Positions 8,562 through 17,774 of a stretch of DNA of 18,033 nucleotides are shown here, one piece after another. Position 1 is the stretch's first letter, and each line of letters starts with the position of its first letter. The position numbers and the translations under genes are program-made. A model generated the notes under the pieces. The model did not search any database, had not been told where the DNA came from, and worked only from the letters and a program-made list of their open reading frames with translations. Origin of the DNA: Zygnema cylindricum (taxonomy: Eukaryota > Streptophyta > Zygnematophyceae > Zygnematales > Zygnemataceae); assembly GCA_037447655.1 (NCBI GenBank), contig JBBHKE010003321.1, positions 64,001 to 82,033 of the forward strand. The letters are read 5' to 3'.

Positions 8562-8680
8562 TCACTTGACGTGGCGATGACCGAAAACAGCCAAAGCGCC
8601 CATTCTGCGATCTCCGCATCTATCGTTGACGTTCATCAAGATTGGCTTTTTATTATAGCTGTTGAAAATAGTTGCGTGAT

Positions 8681-8704
8681 ATTTGTTTGGCCGTCGAAAC
8701 AAAT
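8681..8704. repeat. LTR hairpin, X1
   Basis: ATTTGTTT (8681-8688) and AAACAAAT (8697-8704) are perfect inverted arms with 8 bases between. The X2 counterpart extends the stem by one base pair. The loops differ, while the arms are kept. Confidence 0.65.
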
Positions 8705-9140
8705 AGGCGGTATTCGTTTCGTGGAGTAACGCACACTGTACTATACAAAACTCTGTCTATGTCCAAAAAATATGTTTGTGCGTTAATGAAATTGTCCATG
8801 TAAATGTCTACAAATAAATATGAAACCCTATATACCTCAGCACAGATCCCAAACAAATAGGATAAAGCTACAAACTACGGATTACTTTACAGATGACAGG
8901 TACGAGGATCAATTCATGGGTTTGTCAAGTGCATTTTTGGTAAACGTATCAAAATACTACCCGTCTCTCTGTGGACAGCAGAGGCAGCGATGCCTCGAGC
9001 TCCCTCTCCAACCTTTAGTGACTACGACAAGTGTGGGAAGAAAGAGAGGAGTTAGAGGAAGATTGCCACTTCTTCTTTTCTGCATTTTATGTTTACAAGT
9101 TAAAACCTAGAAAAACTAAAAAGAACCTTTAGTTTCCACA

Positions 9141-9148
9141 CTCTCCTT
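9141..9148 (-). promoter_or_regulatory. Element B polypurine tract
   Basis: The minus strand reads AAGGAGAG immediately before the X1 start TGTGGAAA, about 55 bases after the pol stop. Element A has AAGTGGAG in the same setting. Confidence 0.65.
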
Positions 9149-9202
9149 AATTTTTAGTCACTCTTCAATTTAAGACCACACTTCTCTTTTCAAAAAAATA
9201 GC

Positions 9203-10740
9203 TTAGGGGAAGGCACAGGTTGTCATCATATCTGCTACCATCTCGCTATCTAGTCTGTACTCTAAACTGATTCTTTGTCTTCTACCTTCTCTCTCACAAA
9301 GTTGAGTCTAATCTCCATGTGTTTCGCTTTAAAATGATGTTTAGGATTGGCAGCAATGGCGATTGGTGCTTGATTATCACAAATAAAAATCTGCACACCA
9401 CTCTTAAGGTGACCAAGCTCACGAAACAAAGACTTGACCCACATCAATTCTTTTACAAAAGAGCAAGAGGCCATATACTCAGCCTCCATGGTGGACAAAG
9501 CAATAACCTTTTGTTGTTTGCTACTCTAACAAAAAGCCCGATCACCCATATAGAATACATATCCAGAAGTACATCTCCTCATTAGAGCATCACCATAACT
9601 GGCATCACTCCAAGTAGTGATGTCAGTATTCCCCCCACCCAAATGCAACCGTATATCCCTAGTTCCTTTCAAATATCTAAGGACTCTCTTAGCTGCCTCC
9701 CAATCTCTCTTAGTGGGAGCATTTAGACTTGTATTCAACTCTCCTACATCTGCAACTAATTCGGCCGGGTACAATTCACAAATAGATTAGGCTTCCCACT
9801 ACTTGCCTATAAAGAATAGTCTACATGAACATCTTTTCTTTAGGCCCTAATTCCTCTTCTAAGATTATCACTTTTTTTTCCACACACCCCTCACTTCGCT
9901 TCTTTAACTCTATTGGAGTTGAATAATTATTAGCGTTATCCATCACAAACTTTTCCAACATGTTCCTTATTGCTTCTTTTTGAGTTAGTCTTATAATTTT
10001 TCTTTCTCGGTCTCTTTCTACTTGAATTCCCAAAATATATCTTTCCTCCCCCATATCCTTTATCTCAAATATCTCCTTAAGATCCGCTTTGAGTTTATTA
10101 TTTTTGTCCATTGATTAACTTAGAACTAGCAAATCATCAACATATATTGCAATAAAAATATCACCTTCCTTATCTTCAAAAACATAGATTGAGTGATTTG
10201 AGCTGATCCGGATATATCCCTGACCGGTAAAAAACTCATCAAACTTCTTATTCCACTGTCGGAGCGCCTGTTTCAAACCATAAAGATATTTAATCAGCCG
10301 ACATACCTTACTCTCCTCTCCTTGCTCCATAAATCCTTTTGGCTGTCCCACGAAGATCTCCTCTTCCAATTCTCCATGGAAAAAGGTTGTCTTGATGTCC
10401 ATCTAGTGCACCTCCATGTCTTTTGCTGCTACTAGACTGAAAAGTATGCGGACGAAGGGAAATCTGACGGTCGAGGCAAAGGTTTCCTTTTATTAGATTC
10501 CCTCTTTCTGTGTAAATCCTTTTGCCACTAGTCGAGCCTTGTAGCGCTCAATGGTTTTATTTGGGTTCAATTTTGATTTGAACACCCACTTACAACCGAT
10601 TGGTTTTCGCTCAGGTGGAAAATCCACTGGCTCCCAAGTATCGGTTGCCATAATTGAGGCCATCTCTTCATTGATGGTTGTTTTGCACTGCTTACTTTCT
10701 GGACAGTTCATCGCCTCTCGATAAGTTTGAGTTTCATCCA
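9203..10740 (-). pseudogene. Element B reverse transcriptase-RNase H, broken
   Basis: The RT starts near 10730 with NEEMASIMATDTWEPVDF, KPIGCKWVFKSKLNP and RYKARLVAKGFTQKEGI. After a stop and frame change it continues with MDIKTTFFHGELEEEIF (containing the first RT aspartate) at 10402, then KYLYGLKQAL and IAIYVDDLLVLS (YVDD at 10144-10133). Next come DMGEERYILGIQVERDRERK and LTQKEAIRNMLEKF. RNase H has DITTWSDASYGDALMRRC, a stop after GDRAFC, then STMEAEYMASC, ELMWVKSLF, ICDNQAPIAIAANP and HMEIRLNFVREKV. The last residues read ADMMTTCAFP before the stop at 9203. Catalytic residues are mostly present, but at least four interruptions kill it. Confidence 0.88.
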
Positions 10741-11330
10741 GATGAGATAATTTTGTCACCTTGTTATTAACTTGTTTTTCATGCAGCCTTTTGTTGCTTC
10801 TCCATCCTCTCTCAAAATCTATTCCCGGAAAGAATAGTTCGCGTGGGTTCTTTCGAACAATCTCAACTTCTCCACTATCTCTTGATTTTGGGTCAATTTC
10901 TAAAAGGTCTTCCGCTTTGGGTAGAGTTTTCACTAGAGATTCCACGGCCGAGTCCTTCTTGGTCTGATTTTTACGTTTAAGAATGTCATCTTCCCTGAAA
11001 CTTGGATAGTTAGGAAACTCAAAGTCATCACAATTTTCTGACTCAAATCTGATTTTTACTGACTTTGTATACTTGAAGGGATCCACAAACTTTCCTTCAT
11101 CCATAACTTCTAGTTTCTTACTAAGATTATTTCTTCCATTTTTAGATCATAAGATTTGTATCCTTTTACATCCTCATCATATCGTAATAAGTACCCCAGT
11201 TTTCCTTTAGGATCTAGCTTCCAATTAGACCGATCCGTATCTAGACTAAACATTTGACTGCCAAAAAGCTTTAACTGAGATATGTCTAGTATCCGGCCGG
11301 TCCATCTCTTATAAGATGTTTGGCCTTTTA
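10741..11330 (-). pseudogene. Element B integrase-RT linker
   Basis: From about 11330 the sequence reads LKLFGSQMFSLDTDRSNWKL, then KLGYLLRYDEDVKGYKSYDL, a stop near 11110, and MDEGKFVDPFKYTKSVKIRF. A long charged stretch with lysine, aspartate and glutamate follows, up to the TKLSHLDETQTYREAMNC block that leads into RT. The last 600 bases, from 11104, form the longest uninterrupted frame in B and continue into RT. It corresponds to the 17171-17620 frame of C. Confidence 0.75.
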
Positions 11331-12005
11331 CCGCTGAATTAAGAACTCTACTTTTGAGGTAATTAGCACAGTTGATTATTTCGGCCCAAAATCTTTTTCC
11401 TATCTTCTTATCGACAACATAATTCTAGCACTATCACTTAGTGTCATATTTAACGTTTCAGCTACCCTATTCTGTTTCGGGCTTTTTGGAACTTTCTTTT
11501 GGTGTTGGACTTTATCTTCCCTCAAAAAATCCTCAAACTTGTTAGAGGTAAACTTTTCACCATTGTCACTCCTTATTCTCTTAATTGGTGTTTTATAGAG
11601 TTTTTCACTCCATGCCTTATATAGTCTAAAACATATCTAAGCATCTAACTTATTTTTCAAAAAATACACCCTGGAATAACGAGACCAATCATTGGTAATA
11701 GTCATCATAAATCTCTTCCTCCCAGGTGAAGGCACTTTGGTCGGTCCTTAAATATCTGTGTGTACTAAATCAACAATCATTTCTCATTTGTAGGTGACAG
11801 TTTTTGGGAAGGGTAACCTGTGTGCTCTACCTTGAGCACATCCACTACAATCACTTAGATTCTCACTCTCACCGAATTGAATCCCTTCCACTACTCCCAT
11901 TTTTCTCATCTCTCTTAACTTATCTTGATTCACATGCCCAAGCCTCTTATGCCACAACATTATATCATGAACACTGGCATAATAAAGTTTCTTCTTTTCA
12001 TTGCT
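11331..12005 (-). pseudogene. Element B integrase, broken
   Basis: The zinc domain is intact in sequence: LWHKRLGHVNQDKLREM and DCSGCAQGRAHRLPFPKT give H, H, C, C. The catalytic core shows VDLVHTDI followed by a stop where tryptophan is expected, then MMTITNDWSRYSRVYFLKNK, IRSDNGEKF and RVAETLN. There are 35 residues between the second aspartate and the glutamate, which fits DD35E. All three catalytic residues are kept, but stops fall after TYK, after HTDI and after LDA, and again after SIRR. Comparison with C supports the reading. Confidence 0.85.
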
Positions 12006-12390
12006 TAAAATCAGCCTAAAGATCCGTTAGCTACCTTTTTCTGCAATGAAATAAACTTCCTCCTCAAAACTAGCAGTTAAAACTTTATTCCTAGTGCTAG
12101 TATCAAAACCCTTATCATCTAATACAGACGTAGAGATGAGGTTTTTGTTCAACTCCGGAATAAAAAATACATCAGAGAATGTAACTATGGATGTCTTTCC
12201 TTCTACTAGCACTCTCAGATCTATCGATCCTACAAGAGTAATAGTGACTATCTTCCCATCTCCGTACTCTATCTCTACGGTGGGAATCTTTCTTATCTTA
12301 GTGAATAGGTGTTTATCCAATCACATGTACATGGACGCACCAAAATCTACCATCCAGCTTGCTTCACCTTTGAATCCACCGAAAGCACAT
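12006..12390 (-). pseudogene. Element B aspartic protease, DSG changed to DFG
   Basis: The active-site region reads WMVDFGASMYM, where C has WINDSGASMHF. The serine codon of the triad is phenylalanine (12344-12342). A stop follows at the position of the next cysteine. Then LFTKIRKIPTVEIEYGDGK, VGSIDLRVLVEGKTSIVTF and SDVFFIPELNKNLISTSVL continue, ending EEVYFIAEKGS and a stop before integrase. The family is clear from the three copies. The changed triad residue would be expected to impair catalysis. Confidence 0.8.
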
Positions 12391-13616
12391 TTCTGCTTTC
12401 GTGGAATTTCAACCTTCTTTTTCACCACCAACTCCTCATCCAATAGGAGCTCATCATCCTCGTCCTCGGATTCCGCCTCATGTACATGTGTCACAATGGC
12501 CTTTTTCTTTCCTCTCGAGGGTCCACTGGTCTGCCCCTCCTTTAACTGAAGCTCGGTTAGCTTAGTACACTCTCCCATATAGTGTCTTGGTTTTTTGCAA
12601 AAGTGACATAACCCTTTTAAGAACTAGTGTCCTGGTTTCTTACAAAAGTGACACAACCCGTTTAAGACCCTCGGTCTTGATTCATCTGACTGAGTTTTGT
12701 GTCCTCCTCCTCCATAGTTTCTTACTAATTTTCTTTGATCCTTGCTCCTCCAATGTGTTCTTGTTGCCAAAGCTTGTCCACTCTTCCCTCCCCTGCGGAT
12801 CTCAATTGTATTCTCTCGGACGAGAATCATCCCTATCACAGAATTCCAAATCCACTCGAGTTTGGCAAATTTTGCACACAGTTGACTATGTTTTAATAGT
12901 CATTGGGTAACTTCATGAGCATTCAGTTAACCTTCATCTTTTTTGTTTCTACCTAACCAGCACTCTCTAGTTCGATAAAAAGGGTTGCAAACTCAAAACA
13001 AAAGTCTAACATTTTTCCCCCTTTGTATGCATATGCATCTATCTTTTGATCAGGCAATTGCTGCAGCTGAATATTACCACTCCGGTACATCTCTGTGAGG
13101 GCAATCCACAGATCAGATGCCCTTTCCATCTGCAAATGAGGAGATGCAAGTCCTTGAGTAAGATTGCGGTGAATGAAGTGTTTTGGCGCTATATTGTTGT
13201 AGTCCTAAGTATCAACATTATTCTCCTCATTCCTTGGAATAGGTGACATGAACGCTGAACCGGTTGCGATAGGTTTTGCTATCGGTGTAACTGTCTCCTT
13301 GTCTTTCCCCTTTTCCATCACAATGCTCTCCGCGTCTTTCGAATCCTTCGGTGGAGCTAGATCTCCTTTCCTGGTAAAATTTGTTTCCCCCAAACCTTGG
13401 AGAAATGACTGAATTGGATGGACGCCTCCCTCGTCCACTTACTATCCCCCAAAACCTCTTTTCACATAGAGCCCCTATCATCATACTTTCCCAGTATATG
13501 AAGCATGTTCCATTAAATATGGGAACCTTAGAGGGAGGGCCCATAACCTGCAACTCTGAGACCTCCCTGTTGTCCATAGCCATTTTCAGCCATGGATTTA
13601 CCCTCGGAAGCACCAC
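12391..13616 (-). pseudogene. Element B gag, broken, with doubled zinc knuckle
   Basis: The start is taken at 13616 (MVLPRVNPWLK) or at the later ATG giving MAMDNREVSELQVMGPPSK, which aligns better with A. Next are FIYWESMMIGALCEKRFWGI, a frame change, APPKDSKDAESIVMEKGK, and HFIHRNLTQGL near 13160. QMERASDLWIALTEMYRSGN, YKGGKMLDFC and a stop follow. Then come KLPNDY, IGMILVRENTIEIRRGGKSG and two zinc knuckles: CHFCKKPGH, then a stop, then the complete CHFCKKPRHYMGEC. The tail is acidic (DEDDELLLDEEL). It would coat the element RNA. The knuckle is duplicated by a 45-base tandem repeat. Confidence 0.78.
12581..12670 (-). repeat. 45-base tandem duplication over the B zinc knuckle
   Basis: Plus-strand units 12581-12625 and 12626-12670 both begin agtgtc(t/c)tggttt and include caaaagtgaca(t/c)aaccc. 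The length is a multiple of three, so the frame is kept. An in-frame TAG now separates the two knuckles. The units differ at several positions, so the duplication is not recent or has since decayed. Confidence 0.85.
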
Positions 13617-13660
13617 AAACTACCCAAAAACAGCCTACTTTAAATCAACACAGAATTCTA
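13617..13660 (-). other. Short gag leader of element B
   Basis: The minus strand reads CTGTTTTTGGGTAGTTTGTGG then TGCTTCC before gag. Element A has CTGTCTTTTTGGGAATTAGTGG and GGCTTCC upstream of its gag. This identifies true B leader between D-right and gag. I see no canonical initiator-methionine tRNA primer-binding site. Confidence 0.45.
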
Positions 13661-14802
13661 CAAAAATAACAAAACAATCTGAAACTTCAATCGCAAATAT
13701 TTTTCAGGCTATAGAATAACCTTACAAAGTTTCAGACGAAAATAATAAACAGAGTGATAACATCATCTAGTCAAAGTTGCTGAAAAACAGTCTGTCGGAA
13801 CTTTGATAAAACCGACCAACTTCACAATGAAGTAAAACACAGACCAGGCACACAATATGCCTGAAAATATGTGGCAATATAAAAAATACAAAGAGGAACA
13901 CACATACAGAATTTCAGATAATTCTGCCAATAGATGTGAGAGCAATCCTCAGATAATATTACCAAAATGTCCATAAACAGTTTTTGGTACCGAAAGTTCC
14001 TAAAACCTGAAATGACTAAGTCCTACAAATATATACAAGAGCTTACCGCTGAATCTACGGAGGCACACCAGCCGTACGCTATCTATCATCTATCTCTATT
14101 AATGTTGGTATACTCGAATACTTCAAGGTATGTCAGAACGAATAAAACAACACTAAAAACTAATTCACAAAATGACAAATCAATATTCAACTAAAAATTA
14201 ACACCGACACCTCCGTAATATCCCCGTACTAGACGACATTTTGCTTAGTCACTTAGTTACATGTCCACTAAGTGAACCGACATTACATAGGTACAGTCCA
14301 CACAATCATACGTCATCAAAATATCATGAACCTTGTAAAAATAGCGGCGGACGCTGTCCGCCCTCCACGTGTAACAAAAAACCGCTTGCCCAATCGAACT
14401 TGTACGTCCCAAATATTTTTTGTACGAGACCGTGTCATTTGCCATAAAATGCCGTTCGATACATTTCACGTCCACTTGCCAAATAGGACGCTCTGTACTT
14501 GCGGCGTTTTTTTTCATAAATGTGCCTGTCGCATTATGTTTCGTACGGACGTCGTACATTTTCAAACTCTTCGAATATTTCAGATCGGATTGCTTCACGA
14601 TCCGCCGTCCTTTTCAATTACGCATTCCGCACCAATCAATTTCTATTTCGTACGCCCCAAAACAGCATATCTGTATATTCACTCCCCCAATCCACAAATC
14701 AATTTGAACCTCCACAGTAAATTCATTTAATAAATTACGCACAAAACATTGCGTGCGCACAAAGTGTGGCGTACGCACGAAACTAACATTTCAAAAATAA
14801 CA
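13660..14802 (-). repeat. D-right: LTR-like segment inside element B
   Basis: The minus strand starts TGTTATTTTTGAAATGTTAG at 14802 and follows D-left block by block, including GTTTCGTGCGTACGC, GGATTGGGGGAGTG, GACGGCGGATCGTGAAGC, CGTACGAAACATAATG and GTGACTAAGCAA, as far as about 14200. After that the similarity weakens, but the TATA-like run falls at an equivalent place. The D-right end is near the B leader, around 13660. It is only 8 bases from X2. Either it is a solo LTR that landed in B's leader, or B arose as a hybrid. No target-site duplication was seen. Confidence 0.6.
14029..14035 (-). promoter_or_regulatory. TATA-like box of D-right
   Basis: The minus strand reads CTTGTATATATTTG, 767 bases from the D-right start, parallel to the TATA of D-left. 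It points in the direction of B's gag, so in its present place it could have served as B's promoter. Confidence 0.4.
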
Positions 14803-14810
14803 CTCCATTC

Positions 14811-15840
14811 GTCCTCAAAGTATACAACTTACTCAAGCCCCTACGATAACCCTGACCCCTTTGAGTTTCTATAAGAATAATTGTCACCATGGCAGATAAA
14901 AACTCTGACCAACTTCACCTTTGTGAAGACAAGACTCACTTTAGTCGATAGAAAAAAAAATCTCCGAATTTGCTCCCGTGAGCAATAAGTTATGAAGGGT
15001 CAAACTTGACCTTTTTTACAAAAGCTCTCTAGGAGAGAGGGTTCTACCTACCAATTTTTCGAAGTCCTAGATCCCTCTCTAAACCCTATACTACTAAAGT
15101 ATGGCACCAATCAGTTTACTGTGTCGTACACGAAAGTACAGGTGTCGAAGTACTTTCTGTACTGCCATCGTACAATATGGCCAAAATGTCGACGCCTGCC
15201 CTATCCGGATTCGTTCCCGTATTCTTTAGAGATGCCGCAAGCCAATATGGTTGTACCACGTGTCACTTTACGTGGCGATGACCAAAAATCGCCAAAGCGC
15301 CCATTTTGCGATCTCGGCATCTATGGCGGTCGTGCGATCAAGATTGGTTTTTTATTCTAGCCGTTGAAAATAGTTGTGTGATATTTGTTTCATCGTCGAA
15401 ACAAATGTGCGGTATTCGTTTCGTGGAGTACCGTACACCGTACTATACAAAACTGTGTTTATGTCCTAAAAATCTATTTGCGTCGTTAAATGAAATTGTC
15501 CACGTAAACATCTATAAATAAATATGAAACCATATATACCTCATCACTAATCCTACACTAGTAAGATAAAGCTATCGACTACGGGTTACTTGACAAACGG
15601 CTGGTACGAGGATCAATTCATGGGTTTGTCAAGTGCATTTTTGGTAAACATACCAAACTACTACTTGTCTCTCTTTGGACAGTATAGGCAGCCATGGCTC
15701 GGGCTCCCTCTCCAACCTTCAGTGACTACGACAAGTGTGGGAGTTGAAAAGAGGAGTTAGAGGCAGGCTACCTCTGCTTCTTTTCTGCATTTTATGTCTA
15801 CAAGTTAAAACCTAGAAATACTAAAAAGAACCTTTAGTTT
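14811..15840 (-). repeat. X2: 5' LTR of element B
   Basis: X2 has the same length and orientation as X1 and is alignable throughout; 14982-15114 against 8281-8413 differs at 22 of 133 bases without gaps. It keeps the G-box (15257-15262), gccaaagcgccc and the hairpin. Its outer terminus reads agtttctatt instead of agtttccaca, so the canonical CA end has been lost. Inward it stops 8 bases before D-right. Confidence 0.8.
15383..15406. repeat. LTR hairpin, X2
   Basis: ATTTGTTTC (15383-15391) and GAAACAAAT (15398-15406) form a 9-base stem with a 6-base loop, at the place aligned with the hairpins of X1 and the A LTR. Confidence 0.65.
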
Positions 15841-16080
15841 CTATTGAAATAACATGGCGAAGTGTACTAAACTGACACAGTTGAGATTGAAGGAGGGGTA
15901 GATCGAAAAATCATCCGCAACTAAGAATATGGCATTTGTGGCAACAAAAGTCATGGGAGAGGATTCCGATGAGGACGATAGAGAACTTCTCCTCAACGAG
16001 GAGCTGGAGGTGAAAGGTGAGTAATAGATTCTAAGGAGGCAAAAGTGTGCTTTTGGTGGATAAAAAAAAGCTTCTAAAGA
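15841..16080 (+). pseudogene. Element C gag tail
   Basis: NMAKCTKLTQLRLKEG follows the candidate CTATTG duplication; its cysteine would be the last ligand of the zinc knuckle begun at 8070-8090. A stop interrupts after LKEG. The acidic tail MGEDSDEDDRELLLNEELEV then parallels the tail of B (DEDDELLLDEEL). Two stops follow, before RRQKCAFGG. It is the continuation of the split gag. Confidence 0.8.
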
Positions 16081-16414
16081 AGGATGGATTAATGATTCAG
16101 GAGCCTCTATGCATTTTTGTAGAGAAAAACTATTGTTTACCAAAATGAGAAGGATCCTTACTCTAGAGATAGAGAATGGGGATGGGAGAATAGTAACCAC
16201 TAAATTAGTGGGATCTGTGGATCTAAGAGTCTTAGTTGATGGCAAGACATCTATAGTCACTTTCTCTGATGTTCTTTTTATACTGGAGTTGGACAAGAAT
16301 CTTACCTCTACGTTGATTTTAGATGATAAGAGTTTTGAGACTACTAATAAAGGAGTCTTTGTTGCTAGCTATGAGAATGAAGTATACTTCACAGCTGAAA
16401 AGGGTAGCCAATGA
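16081..16414 (+). pseudogene. Element C aspartic protease
   Basis: GWINDSGASMHFC carries the intact DSG triad (aspartate codon 16094-16096). Downstream blocks are RRILTLEIENGDGRIVTTKL, VGSVDLRVLVDGKTSIVTF, SDVLFILELDKNLTSTLIL and EVYFTAEKGSQ, then a stop at 16412. The frame from 16109 to 16414 is open. In copia elements protease and integrase are one polyprotein, so the stop at 16412 is a lesion. This is the best preserved protease of the three copies. Confidence 0.82.
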
Positions 16415-17111
16415 ATGTTTAGGCTGAATTTGAGTAATAGAAGGACGGGAGTTTACTATGTCGGTGTTAGTGATTTAATGATATGGCGTAAAATATTAGG
16501 ACATGTGCATCTAGATAAATTGAAACAAATGAAAAAAATGGGTGTAGTTGAGGGAACACATTTTGGAGATAATGAGACCTTTGATGATTGTAGTGGATGT
16601 GCTCAAGGCAAGGCCCACAGATTGCCTTTTCCAAAAACCGCAACATATAAGGGTGAAAAAGATCTTCGATTTGATTCATAGTGACATATGGGGACCGGCC
16701 AAAGTTCCATTAGTTGGAGGGAAAAGATTTATGCTTACTATCACTGATGATTGGTCTAGATACTCTAGAGTATATTTCTTGAAAAACAAATCTGAGGCTT
16801 CGACTCATTTTAAAATGTATAAAGCATGGAGTGAGAAGCTTAATGAGACATATATAAAAAGAGTTAAAAATGATAATGGGGGGGAATACACTTTCAATGA
16901 GTTTGAGTATTTTTTTAAAGAGAAAGGAGTTCAACACCAAAAGATTGTTCCAAAGAAGTTAAAACAAAACATTGTAGCCGAGAGACTTAATCACACATTA
17001 AGTGATAGTGCTTGTAGTATGTTGTCAGATAAAAAAATAAGAAAAAGTATTGGGGCAAAAGCTATGAATTGTGCTAACTATCTCAAAAATAGAGTCTTTA
17101 CCTGGCGGTAA
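16415..17111 (+). pseudogene. Element C integrase, DD35E residues kept
   Basis: MFRLNLSNRRTGVYYVG leads into the zinc domain. Here WRKILGHVH has arginine for the first histidine, while DCSGCAQGKAHRLPF keeps both cysteines. A frameshift near 16660 moves the reading to the frame ending at 17111. The core shows FDLIHSDIWGPAKVP (D at 16683-16685), KNDNGGEY (D at 16872-16874) and NIVAERLNHTL (E at 16980-16982), with 35 residues between the second D and E. The end reads AKAMNCANYLKNRVF. One frameshift and one lost zinc ligand separate it from an intact domain; a stop follows at 17109. Confidence 0.87.
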
Positions 17112-17760
17112 AAGGAAAAACACTTTATGAAAGATGGACCGGGAGAAAACCTAATTTTTCACACTTAAAGGTGTTCAGAAGTCAAGTGTTTAGTCTTAAC
17201 ACAGAAAAATCTGATTGGAAGTTAGATGCAAAGGGAAAGTTGGGATACCTACTTAGGTATGATGAAAATGTAGAAGGATATATAGATTATGATCTCAGAA
17301 GAGAAGACATCATTCTAGTTAAACACTTGGTAGTCATGGATGAAGGAAAACCCATAGATCCTTTAAAATACTCTAAACAGGTTAGAATTAGAATTGAATC
17401 CGAAAATGAGTTAGATTCAGATTCTTCTAACCGAACTCCGGTTCAGCCTGACCTTGCAGAGGAAGAGAAAAATCTGACCGAGAGTGACCCTCTATTGGAG
17501 TCACGGCTTCCGATTCAAACCGAGGAAGAAAGCGAGGAAAGACCGGAAATGGATGATGAACCTCTAGAGATGGACTCCACAAATAGGGGAGAAGATGAAG
17601 CCGTTCAAAGAAATCCGTGATTACCCTCCATTCCAACATTAGAGTTTAAAAGGAAAGAGAAGTAGCAAGAGACTTCAAGAGAGATAAGTGAACAACAAGG
17701 TAACTAAGTTGTCACATTTGAGCAAACCCCAGACTTACTCGGAAGCAATTAATATTCCAA
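17112..17760 (+). pseudogene. Element C integrase-RT linker
   Basis: After a frame change the blocks LYERWTGRKPNFSHLKVF, SDWKLDAKGKLGYLLRYDEN and YDLRREDIILVKHLVVMDEG appear, as in A and B. The open stretch 17171-17620 then becomes strongly acidic (EEEKNLTESDP, QTEEESEERPEMDDEPLEMD) and stops at 17618. After that FKRKEK and SEQQGN are shifted and stop-laden. The acidic run has no counterpart of similar length in A. It is a normally variable part of copia Pol. Confidence 0.75.
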
Positions 17761-17774
17761 AACGCAATAGATGA

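Larger units (their letters stand above)
8111..9140 (-). repeat. X1: 3' LTR of element B
   Basis: The minus strand starts TGTGGAAACTAAAGG at 9140, right after the purine tract, and the copy matches X2 (14811-15840) from end to end with the same length. Landmarks are the G-box CCACGTGTCAC near 8555, gccaaagcgccc near 8590 and the hairpin at 8681-8704. A second AGTTTCCACA lies near the inner end (8166-8175), echoing the terminal one. No protein is encoded. Confidence 0.8.
8111..15840 (-). mobile_element. Element B: Ty1/copia retrotransposon inserted in C
   Basis: It is bounded by two same-direction 1030-base LTRs, X1 (3') and X2 (5'). Inside, on the minus strand, lie gag (13616 to about 12391), protease, integrase, linker, reverse transcriptase and RNase H (stop at 9203), then a purine tract. 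Unlike a normal element, about 1.15 kb of another LTR-like sequence (D-right) sits between X2 and gag. Stops and frameshifts are present, so the copy is dead. Counted by hand, X1 8281-8413 and X2 14982-15114 differ at 22 of 133 ungapped positions, which indicates an old insertion. Element C resumes on both sides. Confidence 0.85.

Noticed and set aside
8394-8729. 111-residue + strand open frame
   Set aside because: It lies wholly in X1; the matching peptide in X2 (ILAVENSCVIFV) simply reflects LTR repetition, and the frame is broken there.
14257-14730. Open frames of 113 and 152 residues
   Set aside because: They lie within D-right. A matching frame in D-left follows only from DNA similarity, on whichever strand, and codon structure gives no sign of selection.
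15841-16296. Minus-strand 151-residue frame
   Set aside because: It is the antisense of element C gag tail and protease; the + strand reading has DSGAS and the conserved protease blocks.
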